This document shows, piece after piece, positions 11,354 through 20,429 of a stretch of DNA of 44,883 nt. How positions within the stretch are numbered: the stretch's first letter is position 1; every line of letters begins with the position of its first letter. Made by a program: the position numbers and the translations under genes. Source of the stretch: Actinomycetales bacterium mxb001 (GTDB taxonomy: Bacteria > Actinomycetota > Actinomycetes > S36-B12); assembly GCA_004379115.1 (NCBI GenBank), contig NBNH01000039.1, forward strand, positions 1 to 44,883, written 5' to 3'. The notes beneath the pieces are model-generated. The model saw only the letters and a program-made list of their open reading frames with translations. It was not told where the DNA came from and did no database searches.

Positions 11354-12249
11354 GTCGTCTCCCTCAGGTCGGCACCGATATCGAGCACGGGGGCGGAGTG
11401 GGTCAGGGCGCCGACCGCCACGAAGTCAACACCCGTGGCTGCTACCGCGGGTGCCATCTCGAGCGTCAGGCCCCCGGAGGCCTCGAGTTGGGCCCGCCCC
11501 GCCACTCGACGAACGGCCTCGGCCATCCGATCGGGCGTGAAGTTGTCGAGCAGGACGAGATCAGCACCAGCTGCCACGACATCGTCGAGTTGCTCGAGGG
11601 AATCCACCTCGACCTCGACCGGGATGCCCGGGAACTGTCGACGGACGGCGTCGAAGGCAGCGGCCACGCCACCGGCCGCGACCACGTGGTTGTCCTTGAC
11701 GAGGGCCGCATCGGAGAGCGACATGCGGTGGTTGACACCTCCGCCGCAGCGCACGGCGTACTTCTCTAGTGCGCGCATCCCCGGCGTGGTCTTGCGTGTG
11801 TCGCGCACGCGGGTGCCGGATGGCCCGAGTGCATTCACCCACGTGTGCGTCAGCGTTGCCACGCCCGAAAGATGGCACAGCAGGTTGAGCGCGGTGCGCT
11901 CCGCGAGGAGCAGGTCACGCGTGGGACCCACGGCGCTCACCAGGACGTCGCCCCGCTTCACTGAGCTTCCGTCGGCCGTGAACGACGCGGCAACCCGTCC
12001 CGAAGAGGCGATCTCGAACACTGCTGCGGCGACGGGGGCTCCGGCCACGACGCCGTCGGCGCGCGCCACCAGGTCGAGGATCGACCGCTGGTCCGAAGGA
12101 ACCGTGGCGACCGAGGTGACGTCGACGCCACCGGCCAAGTCTTCGGCGATGGCACGCTGGATAAGGTCGATGACGGCGTCGGTGTCGAGATGCGCGGCGG
12201 CGAGTGCGGCCGCGGTGCTGGCCGACAGTTCGCTGGCGTCGCTAGTCAT
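11350..12249 (-). CDS. nadC: NadC, quinolinate phosphoribosyltransferase
   Basis: NadC converts quinolinate and PRPP to nicotinate mononucleotide in de novo NAD synthesis. The 299-residue protein shows the family segments ERTALNLLCHLSGVAT, RDTRKTTPGMRALEKYAVRCGGGVNHR, and VEVEVDSLEQ / LLDNFTP from the substrate-binding barrel. Its start overlaps the nadB stop by 8 bases and its stop overlaps the coaX start. The partner nadB is adjacent, but nadA (quinolinate synthase), often the third member, is not next to them here. Confidence 0.97.
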
Positions 12250-13885
12250 GCTCCTGACCTCCGGGCGTCACGGTCTCATGACGCGTGACCAGGTCTCCGG
12301 ATGGGGTGATGGTCGAGACGAGGCGTACACGCCAGCGATCGTCGTCACGCTCGGGGTAGTCCTCGCGCCAGTGCGATCCGCGCGTCTCCTGGCGCAACTG
12401 CGCCTGATGGACCAGCGCACGAGCGACCAACTGGAGGTTGCTCGCCTCCCAGTCGTCGGTGCACGGACTCGCTCCGGGCAGATCAGGCAGGTCGTCGAGA
12501 GCACGCGCCGCTCGCGCCAGCGACTCCGCGCTGCGAATCACACTCGCGTCGTCGGTCATCACCTGCTGCAGTGGCCGAACGCCCTCGCGCGGAACGAGTC
12601 GTAGCGAGGCGGGTGAGGGAACGGCGGGACGACGGGGGGAGTGCTCGCCCGCCAGGGCCTGGCCGATGCGCGCGGCGAAGACGAGGCCTTCGAGAAGTGA
12701 GTTGGACGCGAGCCGGTTGGCGCCGTGCACGCCGGTGCAGGCAACCTCACCGCAGGCGAAGAGCCCGGGGATCGAAGCCCGACCATCGAGATCGGTACGC
12801 ACGCCACCGGAGACGTAGTGCGATGCCGGCGACACGGGCACGAGCTCGGTGACCGGGTCGATACCGAAGGATCGGCATGAGGCGAGGATCGTGGGGAATC
12901 GCTCTTCCCAGAGTTCTTCGCCGAACGCGCGCGCATCAAGCCACACGTGGGAACTGCCGGTGTCGCGCATGCGGCGCAGGATCGCGCGCGACACCACGTC
13001 TCGTGGCGCGAGCTCGGCGAGGGGGTGCACGTCGACCATGAATCGATCGCCCCGGTCATCAAGGAGTAGCGCGCCCTCGCCGCGCACAGCTTCGGAGACG
13101 AGCGGCTGCTGTCCGCGTGCGCGGGGACCGAGGTAGAGCACGGTGGGGTGGAACTGCACGAACTCCAGATCGGCGATCTCGGCACCGGCCCGCAGGCCGA
13201 GGGCGACGCCATCGCCGGTGGCCACCGATGGATTGGTCGTCTGCGAGAAGACCTGGCCGAATCCCCCGGTGGCGAGGATCACCGCGGGCGCAAGAGCGGC
13301 ACCCACTCCGTCGCGGGTGCCCTGGCCCATGACGTGGAGGGTGACTCCCTGCGCGGCACCGTGCTCGTCGCGCAGCAGGTCAAGGACCAGCGCACCCTCG
13401 ATGAGCTCGATGCCGGGATCCAGGGCGACCGCGGCGACGAGTGCGCGCGAGACTTCCGCTCCTGTGGCGTCACCGCCGGCGTGCGCGATGCGGTCACGCA
13501 GGTGTCCACCCTCGCGCGTCAGCGCGAGAGCACCACTGGCATCGACATCGAAGTGGGCGCCCAGGCCCATGAGGGCGCGTACGGCCTCGGGGCCTTCCGT
13601 GACCAGCACGCGAACGGCATCGACATCGCACAACCCCGCGCCGGCCACGAGCGTGTCGTGCAGGTGATCGCTGGGCGAATCGTCATCGGCCAACGCGGCC
13701 GCGATGCCGCCCTGGGCCCACACGGTCGATCCCTCTTCCACGCGACCCTTCGTCACGAGCAGGACGCGTCGGCCGGTTCGTCGGGCGTGCAGCGCCGCGG
13801 TCAGGCCCGCCACCCCCGACCCCACGACGACGGCATCGGCCTCGGCCGTCCATCCGGGGGCGGGTGCCGGCAGCGTGGCGCTCAT
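12242..13885 (-). CDS. nadB: NadB, L-aspartate oxidase
   Basis: NadB is an FAD enzyme that oxidises L-aspartate to iminoaspartate for NAD synthesis. The 547-residue protein has the dinucleotide-binding motif VVGSGVAGLTAALHARR at the N-terminus and STVWAQGGIAAAL, a signature of the succinate dehydrogenase/aspartate oxidase flavoproteins. It also has HPTVLYLG, VSRAI and SHYVSGGVRTDLDG, and an active-site HGANRLASNSLLEG segment. A helical C-terminal domain follows. It overlaps panC by the ATGA arrangement at 13882-13885 and nadC by 8 bases. Confidence 0.96.
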   Translation of the reverse strand: MSATLPAPAPGWTAEADAVVVGSGVAGLTAALHARRTGRRVLLVTKGRVEEGSTVWAQGGIAAALADDDSPSDHLHDTLVAGAGLCDVDAVRVLVTEGPEAVRALMGLGAHFDVDASGALALTREGGHLRDRIAHAGGDATGAEVSRALVAAVALDPGIELIEGALVLDLLRDEHGAAQGVTLHVMGQGTRDGVGAALAPAVILATGGFGQVFSQTTNPSVATGDGVALGLRAGAEIADLEFVQFHPTVLYLGPRARGQQPLVSEAVRGEGALLLDDRGDRFMVDVHPLAELAPRDVVSRAILRRMRDTGSSHVWLDARAFGEELWEERFPTILASCRSFGIDPVTELVPVSPASHYVSGGVRTDLDGRASIPGLFACGEVACTGVHGANRLASNSLLEGLVFAARIGQALAGEHSPRRPAVPSPASLRLVPREGVRPLQQVMTDDASVIRSAESLARAARALDDLPDLPGASPCTDDWEASNLQLVARALVHQAQLRQETRGSHWREDYPERDDDRWRVRLVSTITPSGDLVTRHETVTPGGQEHD

Positions 13886-14766
13886 CGTGCGGCCGCGGCG
13901 TCGTCAGGACCGAGGTCAACGTCGACGTTGTCGAGTAGGCGCGTGCCATCGACCACGACCGTGACGATCAGACGCGCGGGGCCGGCCTTCGGGGCTGGCC
14001 CGAGGTCGAGCGATCGGACAACGATGTAGTCGATCTCGACCGGCACGCTGGTGGACTGGCGAGCATCGTCGAGTCGACGTCGCACGGCGTCGACCACGGC
14101 CTGCGCCCCGTGCACACCCGCCGCCTGACCCTCGCTCAGGGCGAGGGGAATCTCACCGGCCACCCGGCGGGCTTCCGGCGACAGATAGCGATTGCGGCTG
14201 CTCATCGCCAGGCCATCGGACTCGCGGACCGTGGGCATGCCGACAATCTCCACCGGGAAGTCCAGGGCCTCGACCATCGCCCGGACAAGGACCAGTTGCT
14301 GATAGTCCTTCTCACCGAACAGCGCGAGATCGGGCCGCGTGATGTGCAGCAGCTTGGCCACCACGGTCAGCATGCCGGCGAAGTGACCGGGGCGAGCAGC
14401 ACCCTCGAGCTCGCTCCCCAGCGGACCCGGGTCGAGGGTGATGGCTGCTGCCGCCGACTCGGCGGGCGGGTACACCTCGTCAACGTCGGGAGCGAAGACG
14501 ATGTCGGCGCCCGCAGCAACGGAGAGGTCGACATCGGAGTCGAGTGTCCGCGGGTAGCGGGCGAAGTCCTCACCAGCGCCGAACTGTCGCGGATTGACGA
14601 ACACGGTGACGATGACGCGGCCGTGAGCACCCGCGAGGGCACGCGCCCCGTGAATGAGCGACGCATGGCCGTCGTGGAGAGCGCCCATGGTCATGACGAC
14701 CGCCGTGCGGCCCTCCACCGGGGAGAGGCCGGCGAGCTCGGCTCGTCGCCGTACGACGGTCGTCAT
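13882..14766 (-). CDS. panC: PanC, pantoate-beta-alanine ligase
   Basis: PanC joins pantoate and beta-alanine with ATP to give pantothenate. The real start is ATG 14766 (MTTVVRRRAEL), giving 294 residues; the 427-residue track form runs back into the neighbour. Visible motifs are MTMGALHDGHASLI (HIGH-like nucleotide site), VFVNPRQFG, FGEKDYQQL and SSRNRYLSP (KMSKS-like loop). The start overlaps the DUF2520 gene stop as ATGA. panD, which lies beside panC in mycobacteria, is absent, and panB is not in the window. Confidence 0.97.
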   Translation of the reverse strand: MTTVVRRRAELAGLSPVEGRTAVVMTMGALHDGHASLIHGARALAGAHGRVIVTVFVNPRQFGAGEDFARYPRTLDSDVDLSVAAGADIVFAPDVDEVYPPAESAAAAITLDPGPLGSELEGAARPGHFAGMLTVVAKLLHITRPDLALFGEKDYQQLVLVRAMVEALDFPVEIVGMPTVRESDGLAMSSRNRYLSPEARRVAGEIPLALSEGQAAGVHGAQAVVDAVRRRLDDARQSTSVPVEIDYIVVRSLDLGPAPKAGPARLIVTVVVDGTRLLDNVDVDLGPDDAAAAR

Positions 14767-15692
14767 GATCGCCCCCCGAGACCCGCCTCGGCATCGACCA
14801 GCAGTGCGGAGATGGGTTCGGCAGCGGAAGCGGTCAGCATGCCGCTGGCCAGTGCGCGATCCAGCGTCACCCGGGCCAGCACGAGATAGGCCTCGCGCGT
14901 GCCGCTGTCGGCATCGACGAGATCGGTGAGGTGCGCACGCACGGTGGCGACGTCCCCGCGGGCGACCGGGCCGGTGAGCGCCGTGTCGCCTTCCCTCAGC
15001 GCATTGTCGAGAGCCGCCGTGAGTAGCGGACGCGCGAGCCGCGACGGATCCTGCACTCCGGCGGCCGCGAGAAGATCGAGTGTCTGCGCCACGAGCGTGA
15101 CGAGATGGTTGGCGCCATGGGCAAGTGCCGCGTGATACGTCGTGCGCGCACCTTCCTCCACCCACACCGGGTCGCCGCCCATCTCGACAACGAGGGCCTC
15201 AGCGATCGGGCGCACAGGATCGGGTGCGGTGACGCCGAAGGGGCAGTCCTCGAGCCGATCGAGGTCGAGGCTCGTGCCGGTGAACGTCATGACCGGATGC
15301 GCCGCGATAGGAAGAGCACCGGCGAACGGTGCGAGGACCTCGAGCCCGTGATGGCCGGAGACGTGCATGACGATCTGGCCGGGTCGCACGTGTCCGACCA
15401 ACTCAGCGACAACCTGCGCGAGGCGATCGTCCGGCACGGCGAGCAGCAGCAGATCGCACTCGTCGGCGACCTGCTCAGCCGGAAGGATTGGGGTGCCCGG
15501 CAGGAGCGCCTCGGCCCGCACCCGCGACAGATCGGTGCGTGCAGAGCACCCGACGATGTGGTGGCCCGTGCGCCGCAGGGCAGCACCGAGCACGGCTCCG
15601 ACGCGACCGGAGCCGATAACGCCAACCCGCAACCGCGGGGGCGGGGTCACCACATCCGCAGGGTAGAGGTTGGCTGCATCGTCGTTGACCAC
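14763..15692 (-). CDS. Rossmann/DUF2520 protein, ketopantoate-reductase-like
   Basis: The 309-residue protein has an N-terminal NAD(P)-binding Rossmann domain (LRVGVIGSGRVGAVLGAAL) and a helical DUF2520 domain (HAALAHGANHLVTLVAQTLDLL). The family is conserved next to panC in actinobacteria. A ketopantoate reductase-like role in pantothenate synthesis is therefore reasonable, but it is inference from context. The start chosen is GTG 15692, 4 bases after the upstream stop and with GGGAAG at suitable distance. A later GTG near 15654 (MTPPPRLRVGV) would also retain the whole Rossmann domain. Its stop overlaps the panC start. Confidence 0.87.
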   Translation of the reverse strand: MVNDDAANLYPADVVTPPPRLRVGVIGSGRVGAVLGAALRRTGHHIVGCSARTDLSRVRAEALLPGTPILPAEQVADECDLLLLAVPDDRLAQVVAELVGHVRPGQIVMHVSGHHGLEVLAPFAGALPIAAHPVMTFTGTSLDLDRLEDCPFGVTAPDPVRPIAEALVVEMGGDPVWVEEGARTTYHAALAHGANHLVTLVAQTLDLLAAAGVQDPSRLARPLLTAALDNALREGDTALTGPVARGDVATVRAHLTDLVDADSGTREAYLVLARVTLDRALASGMLTASAAEPISALLVDAEAGLGGRS

Positions 15693-15696
15693 GGCG

Positions 15697-16647
15697 TCAC
15701 GCTTCCCATCGCAGCCAGGCGAAACCACCAAGACCAGCCGTCTGTCGCAGGCGCTGCGCGGCAAAGTAGCGCTCGACGTCGGCCGGTGATGCGCGGTCGG
15801 GCAGGGACGCCGATGCGAGCTCATCGCGCTGCCAGGTCAACGTCGTGCGCGGTACAGCAGCCTGACAGGCATCGACTGCCACGTGGGCGGTGATACCCAC
15901 GGTGCCATCGGGCATCGGTGCGACGACGCGTCCACCGCGGTATCCGGTGAGCGTTCCGCCGCGCAGCGCGTCGAGTCGCTCGGGTCGGCAGTGCCCGTAG
16001 TCGACCGCGAGAGCGAGGCCCTGTCTCACCAGTCCCGTCATCCAGGACCACGCGGCGTCGCGGGCGAGGCCCACCTCGGCACGATCACCGGGGTCTCGCA
16101 GCGGCCACCACCGCCGCATCCACTCTCGTGTCGCCGCTGCATCGACGCCCACCCTCGCGCAGGCCACCTCGTCATCGAGTGACGGTCCGAGCCTTTCCGC
16201 CCCCGCCGTGCCGACGAGCACCAATCGATCCAACCCGTCGGCATCGCGCTCGACGATGTCGACCGGGATCTCATCAAGCCACTCGTGAGCCATGACCACG
16301 CCGCGGATCGGCGTACCGGGCACGTCGTCGGGCATCTCCGCAGCGACACCCTCCACTCCCGGAACGAATCCCTCGCGAACATCGACCGCCACCCACCGCG
16401 CCCTGTTTGCGAGCTCGGCACAACGTTCGCGCACGCTCGCCAGGAACGCGCCGTCTGCCGCTCCGATGTCGATCACGGTGAAGTCAGCGGGCGCGCGGAG
16501 TCGATCATCGACGGCGCGCACCACCTCGGCCATCGCATCGGCGAGGACATCCCCGGCCGACGTGGCGAAGTGATCACCGGGGGTCGTCCGTGCCCAGAAC
16601 TCCCGCGCCGAGCGGCGCCACGCCGTCGACCACGTGACCTCCGTCAT
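15697..16647 (-). CDS. MidA/NDUFAF7-family SAM-dependent methyltransferase
   Basis: The 316-residue protein has a class I methyltransferase core: VIDIGAADGAFL is the SAM glycine loop, and HEWLDEIPVDIVE matches the family NELLDALP segment. LAVDYGH and GTLTGYRGG are also diagnostic of the MidA (DUF185) family. In eukaryotes NDUFAF7 methylates an arginine of the complex I subunit NDUFS2, which is NuoD. It is therefore notable that a NuoD-like gene lies about 2 kb away on the opposite strand. That bacterial members act on NuoD is not established here. The gene overlaps the PH-domain gene upstream (ATGA). Confidence 0.87.
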   Translation of the reverse strand: MTEVTWSTAWRRSAREFWARTTPGDHFATSAGDVLADAMAEVVRAVDDRLRAPADFTVIDIGAADGAFLASVRERCAELANRARWVAVDVREGFVPGVEGVAAEMPDDVPGTPIRGVVMAHEWLDEIPVDIVERDADGLDRLVLVGTAGAERLGPSLDDEVACARVGVDAAATREWMRRWWPLRDPGDRAEVGLARDAAWSWMTGLVRQGLALAVDYGHCRPERLDALRGGTLTGYRGGRVVAPMPDGTVGITAHVAVDACQAAVPRTTLTWQRDELASASLPDRASPADVERYFAAQRLRQTAGLGGFAWLRWEA

Positions 16648-17930
16648 GGCACGCGACGGGCCCGGCGCATGAGGACCAGTTCCTCATCCGCGAGGGGACG
16701 GACACTCGCGTACGACAGGTGTCGGGCGGAGACATCGACAGGCCCGGGTGCCGTATCGGCATGCAGGGAGGCCAACCCCAATCGCCGCTCCCACGGACCC
16801 TGGGTGATGCGCAGTGACTGAACGCGGGCGTGGGGTGCCAGGCCCAGTCGGCGCGTGATGCGGCCCGACCGCGCGGCGATCACCTGGGGGGTGATGGCGC
16901 ACGCGAGGTACCTCCACGCGAAGGGCGAGCGCCATCGGGCTTGTCGCGGTGCTTCATCGAAGACCAGCGAATCGACATCGACGCCGGGAAGCACTTCGGC
17001 GATGAGGGCCAGTGCTTCAGCACGCGGAGCAACGGGTATCAGCACGTCGGGACGTAGCTCATCGCCTTCGACGCCGGCGATGGTGAGGGTCACCCGCACC
17101 CAGTTCCAACGTCGCCACAGCAGCGGGGAGACGAGCTCGACGGCATGGACGCGTGCGGCGGGGACCGTGCGGACCTGGGTGGACAGCAGGCCACGACGGA
17201 TGCGCAGCCCATCCGGGGTTCGCGTCACGCGAAAGCCGTAGTTGGCGAGGAACTGCGTGACGACCGACAGGATCGGAAGGCCGCCGGTGACCATGGCGAG
17301 GACAAGCGCAACCGGACCCTGGGCCCACAGAGTGAACGCGATGAACGCCACACTGGCCAGCAGGAGCGCTGCCGTCGTGGACCGCAGAAGGAGACCCGCA
17401 AGCAACCGGCCATTGGGGACGGCTGCCAGAGGAATCTCCGGCGCCTCCAACGCGCCATCGGACGACTCGGCACTCTCGCGTCGAGCGAGTTCCAGGATGG
17501 CGCCGCGCAGAGCATCGGCCTCCGCCCGCGTCAGGTACTTCAGGACGATGCGCGAATCGCCAACTCCGGCCACCTCGACGCGCAGTTCGACAAGACCCAC
17601 GAGGCGTGCCACGAACGGCGTGACGACATCGACGCTCTGCAGGCGCGAAAGTTGCAGACGGCGCGCGGAGCGCTGGATCACCCCGGAGTCGACACGCAGG
17701 TCCCCGTCGTCATCGATCCAGAAGGTACGACGCCACCATGCCAGCCAGGAAAGCGCGGCGAATACCGCGAATCCAACGACGAGCACGATGACGATGGTCA
17801 GGATGAACGGCGCCCCGCGCCGTTCGATGAAGCCGGCACCGGGGCCAATGAAGAAGATGGCCAGGGCCGGCACGGCGGGCACCGCTTGGACGAGCGGACT
17901 CAGCGGATTGGTGCGGCGCGGTTGCGTCAC
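16644..17930 (-). CDS. membrane protein with bacterial PH domains (YdbT-like)
   Basis: The 428-residue protein has paired hydrophobic helices near residues 20-65 and 185-225, each pair followed by a bPH2 (DUF304) domain. Typical text is LRVDSGVIQRSARRLQLSRLQSVDVV...ARLVGLVELRVEVAG, and later IRRGLLSTQVRTVPAARVHAVELVSP. A partial third copy appears near 360-415 (GRITRRLGLAPHARVQSLRI). This matches YdbT-type proteins of unknown biochemical role. It is coupled by ATGA to the smaller bPH2 protein upstream, the usual YdbS/YdbT pairing. Confidence 0.86.
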   Translation of the reverse strand: MTQPRRTNPLSPLVQAVPAVPALAIFFIGPGAGFIERRGAPFILTIVIVLVVGFAVFAALSWLAWWRRTFWIDDDGDLRVDSGVIQRSARRLQLSRLQSVDVVTPFVARLVGLVELRVEVAGVGDSRIVLKYLTRAEADALRGAILELARRESAESSDGALEAPEIPLAAVPNGRLLAGLLLRSTTAALLLASVAFIAFTLWAQGPVALVLAMVTGGLPILSVVTQFLANYGFRVTRTPDGLRIRRGLLSTQVRTVPAARVHAVELVSPLLWRRWNWVRVTLTIAGVEGDELRPDVLIPVAPRAEALALIAEVLPGVDVDSLVFDEAPRQARWRSPFAWRYLACAITPQVIAARSGRITRRLGLAPHARVQSLRITQGPWERRLGLASLHADTAPGPVDVSARHLSYASVRPLADEELVLMRRARRVP

Positions 17931-18424
17931 AGCCCCGCGGTCCTCTCCTCGCCCCTGGCCGCGAGTCGATCGCGAAGACCCGCCGCCTCGTCAGGCGGCA
18001 GACCGGGGATCGCCGCATCGGTGGTCGCGGCAGCGGTATGCAACTGCACCGTGGCGATGCCCAGCCAGCGATCGATGGGCCCGGCACGCAGGTCCACCAT
18101 CTGCATGCGCCCGTAGGGCACGATCACCAGACGGCGAAGGATCAATCCGCTGACGACCAGCAGGTCGTTGTCTCGCTCGGCGTAGCCGAAGGACGCAACA
18201 CGGCGGCCGATGAGCCACCACACCCACACGAAGGCGACCACTGCGATCGCGGCATAGGCGATCGTCCAAGCGGGCGCGAGCGGGCTCACCCACAGGATCG
18301 CGCCCCCCGCGAGGACCACGACGTAGACGAGGAGGAGCGTGATGCGGCGGGCGGTGGCCAAGCGCGGTGAGACGGGGACCCATCCATCAGCGGGTGGGGC
18401 AAAGGCGTCATCGACGTCACCCAT
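17927..18424 (-). CDS. small membrane protein with one bacterial PH domain (YdbS-like)
   Basis: The 165-residue protein has two adjacent membrane helices (about 28-75: ITLLLVYVVVLAGGAILWV and AYAAIAVVAFVWVWWLIG) and one bPH2 domain (ERDNDLLVVSGLILRRLVIVPYGRMQMVDL). It looks like the partner of the following three-domain protein. It is the first gene of the long minus-strand string and is divergent from the NuoD-like gene by 43 bases, so both promoters must lie in that gap or overlap the coding ends. Function unknown. Confidence 0.85.
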   Translation of the reverse strand: MGDVDDAFAPPADGWVPVSPRLATARRITLLLVYVVVLAGGAILWVSPLAPAWTIAYAAIAVVAFVWVWWLIGRRVASFGYAERDNDLLVVSGLILRRLVIVPYGRMQMVDLRAGPIDRWLGIATVQLHTAAATTDAAIPGLPPDEAAGLRDRLAARGEERTAGL

Positions 18425-18467
18425 GGCATCACTCTGTCACGCGCCGGATCACTGGCATGCTGTCGGC

Positions 18468-19586
18468 ATGGCGGAGGTGACGGTCGGCATCGGCATGGCC
18501 CCGGCCGACATCACGCTCGACCTCGGTGACCTTCACCCGTCCGGACACGGCGCCCTGCGCATCGCCTGTCGCGTCGATGACGGCGTCGTCACCGCCGCCG
18601 ATCCCCAGCCCGGGCTGTTGCATCGCGGTACGGAGAAGCTGCTCGAGGTCCGCGACTACCGACAGGCGCTGATGCTGGCGAATCGGCATGACTGGCTGAG
18701 CGCCGTCACCTCCGAAGTCGCGCTGGCACTGGCGGTCGAGGAACTCCTCGGCCTGGAATCTCCGCCGCGGGCCGTCTGGTTGCGCACGATCCTGTGCGAA
18801 ATCAATCGGGTAGCAGCCGCCCTCATGCATGCCGCCGGTGCTGCCGCGCTTCCTCCGCATGGACTCGCACCGCGCGACGTCCCGGGGATGCGGGCACGCG
18901 AGGCACTCCAACGCTGCCTTGAATCGATCTCCGGCGGTCGCGTTCACGCCATGATCACGCGGATCGGTGGACTGGCACACGACGCACCGGCTGGCTGGCG
19001 AGGAGAGGTCGAGCAGGCAGTCGTGGTCGTCCGCGAGGAGCTGCCCGCGCTACGCGAGGCTGTCGCACGCACCATCCCGGCGGGCCTTGCGGCGCTGACC
19101 CAGGAGCAGGCGATTGCCTACGGCACGAGCGGTCCCGTTGCCCGCGCTACGGGCCTCGATATGGATGTGCGCCGCGATACGCCCTATCTGGCGTATGGCG
19201 AAGTTGCCGGCGCGATTCGCGTGGTGACGGCCGAAACGGGAGATGCCCGAGCGCGCTACGACGTCCTGCTCGATCAAGTGGAGGCCGACCTGCCGGTCAT
19301 CCTGGCCCTGCTCGAAGGGCTCCCCACGGGACCCGTGAACGTGTCACTGCCGAAGGTCGTGCGCGCACCCGAAGGATCGGCGTACGGCATCGTGGAGTCA
19401 GCAACGGGACGCAGCGGCGCCTACGTCGTCTCCGTCGGCGAGACGACACCGTGGCGCGTACGACTGCGAACGCCGTCGTATGCACACGCCCAGGCCATGA
19501 AGGTGGGACTACCGGGGACGCGCCTCGACGACCTCGCGGGAGCCATCGGTTCGTTCATGTGCGTGGCCGGGGACACCGACCACTGA
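18468..19586 (+). CDS. stand-alone NuoD-like protein (complex I 49 kDa / hydrogenase large-subunit family)
   Basis: Homology to NuoD shows in DLHPSGHGALRIACRVDDG (compare HP-x-x-HG), LLHRGTEKLLEVRDYRQALMLANRHDW and RLRTPSYAHAQAM near the C-terminus. The 372-residue protein is shorter than true NuoD and has no other nuo gene beside it. It is probably a conserved actinobacterial paralogue and not a subunit of the main complex I; I recall a similar NuoD2-type gene near panC/nadB in Streptomyces. The start is ATG 18468; the track extension to 18339 overlaps the divergent gene. It ends 2 bases from the stop of the convergent small gene. A MidA-family methyltransferase gene is nearby on the other strand. 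Confidence 0.83.
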   Translation: MAEVTVGIGMAPADITLDLGDLHPSGHGALRIACRVDDGVVTAADPQPGLLHRGTEKLLEVRDYRQALMLANRHDWLSAVTSEVALALAVEELLGLESPPRAVWLRTILCEINRVAAALMHAAGAAALPPHGLAPRDVPGMRAREALQRCLESISGGRVHAMITRIGGLAHDAPAGWRGEVEQAVVVVREELPALREAVARTIPAGLAALTQEQAIAYGTSGPVARATGLDMDVRRDTPYLAYGEVAGAIRVVTAETGDARARYDVLLDQVEADLPVILALLEGLPTGPVNVSLPKVVRAPEGSAYGIVESATGRSGAYVVSVGETTPWRVRLRTPSYAHAQAMKVGLPGTRLDDLAGAIGSFMCVAGDTDH

Positions 19587-19588
19587 GT

Positions 19589-19891
19589 TCAGCCGTTGGC
19601 GTGGCCGTGCTCGCGCAGATAGGTGGCGAAGCGCGCACGCAGCAAAGCCTCGGTGTCGGGATCGAGGTCGGGCGAGTCGCCGAACATCTGCTTGAAGGCC
19701 TTGATCGACTCGATGATGGTGCCGCCGGTAGATCCGAGATCTCCCCCTTCGCCCTCGATGGCCACCATTCCGGGCATATGGGAGTAGAGATCGGTGAAGA
19801 ACCCGATGTCGAGACGGTGCTCCGCAACGTGGAAGGCGCGCTTGCGCAACTCGTCGAAGGGCAGGTCTTCGAGGGCGGCTGACTCGCTCAT
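19589..19891 (-). CDS. small conserved acidic protein, unknown function
   Basis: The 100-residue soluble protein starts MSESAALEDLPFDELRKRAF. It has no signal or membrane segment and an all-helical look in the second half (IIESIKAFKQMF, DTEALLRARFATYL). The family is not recognised. ATG 19891 is chosen because TACAGT stands 6 bases upstream and forms a good leaderless promoter with ATGACT 18 bases further up. The track form starting at 20017 lies inside DUF3180. It converges with the NuoD-like gene with only 2 bases between the stops. Confidence 0.8.
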   Translation of the reverse strand: MSESAALEDLPFDELRKRAFHVAEHRLDIGFFTDLYSHMPGMVAIEGEGGDLGSTGGTIIESIKAFKQMFGDSPDLDPDTEALLRARFATYLREHGHANG

Positions 19892-19897
19892 ACGGGA

Positions 19898-19903
19898 ACT
19901 GTA
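19898..19903 (-). promoter_or_regulatory. -10 box, leaderless promoter of the 19891 gene
   Basis: TACAGT on the minus strand, 6 bases before the ATG, is preceded at 18 bases by ATGACT (4 of 6 matches to TTGACA). No ribosome site is present. Confidence 0.55.
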
Positions 19904-19919
19904 TCGGGGGAACGCTCGG

Positions 19920-20429
19920 TCAGTCATCGTCGCGGTCGCGGAGCCGACACATCGACTCGAGCCACACCGCAGATGCCACGAGGATGAGGCAGGCGACGAC
20001 GCAGGCGACCGATGCACTGAGCGACTCCGAGCCTGACGGGGAGCCGATCACGGGAATGAGCGCGAGGGCGATCCCGAGGTAGAAGCCGCCGATGACGGCG
20101 CCCGTGCGCGAGGCCGCCATGGCCAGCGCTGCGGTGCGTGCCGCCACGAGCGGATTCATGCGCGGAGGCTGCACCGGACGTGCCGTGCCGACAGAGGCAG
20201 GGGCCAGACCGTTCGAGCGCCGGTCGTGACTGGCGTCATGCAAGCGCGGTCGACTGACCAGGGCCCAGATGAGTACGGCAGCGGCGAGCAGCACCAGTCC
20301 GATAGCCGCGGCCCACGGCACGGACAGAATGCGGCCGGAGAAACGCTCGACCAACTGCACCGCCACCCAACCAACTGCGAGGCCGATGGCGGCAAGGATG
20401 ACCAGTGGCACGAGGCGCGTGGGCTTCAT
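19920..20429 (-). CDS. DUF3180 membrane protein
   Basis: The 169-residue protein has four predicted membrane helices in two pairs (about 8-28, 36-60, 107-128 and 138-158). It contains the family hallmark MNPLVAARTAALAMAASRTGA and ends WLESMCRLRDRDDD. DUF3180 genes follow folK in actinobacteria, as here, where the start overlaps the folK stop (ATGA). Its role is unknown; no link to folate chemistry is shown. Confidence 0.9.
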   Translation of the reverse strand: MKPTRLVPLVILAAIGLAVGWVAVQLVERFSGRILSVPWAAAIGLVLLAAAVLIWALVSRPRLHDASHDRRSNGLAPASVGTARPVQPPRMNPLVAARTAALAMAASRTGAVIGGFYLGIALALIPVIGSPSGSESLSASVACVVACLILVASAVWLESMCRLRDRDDD

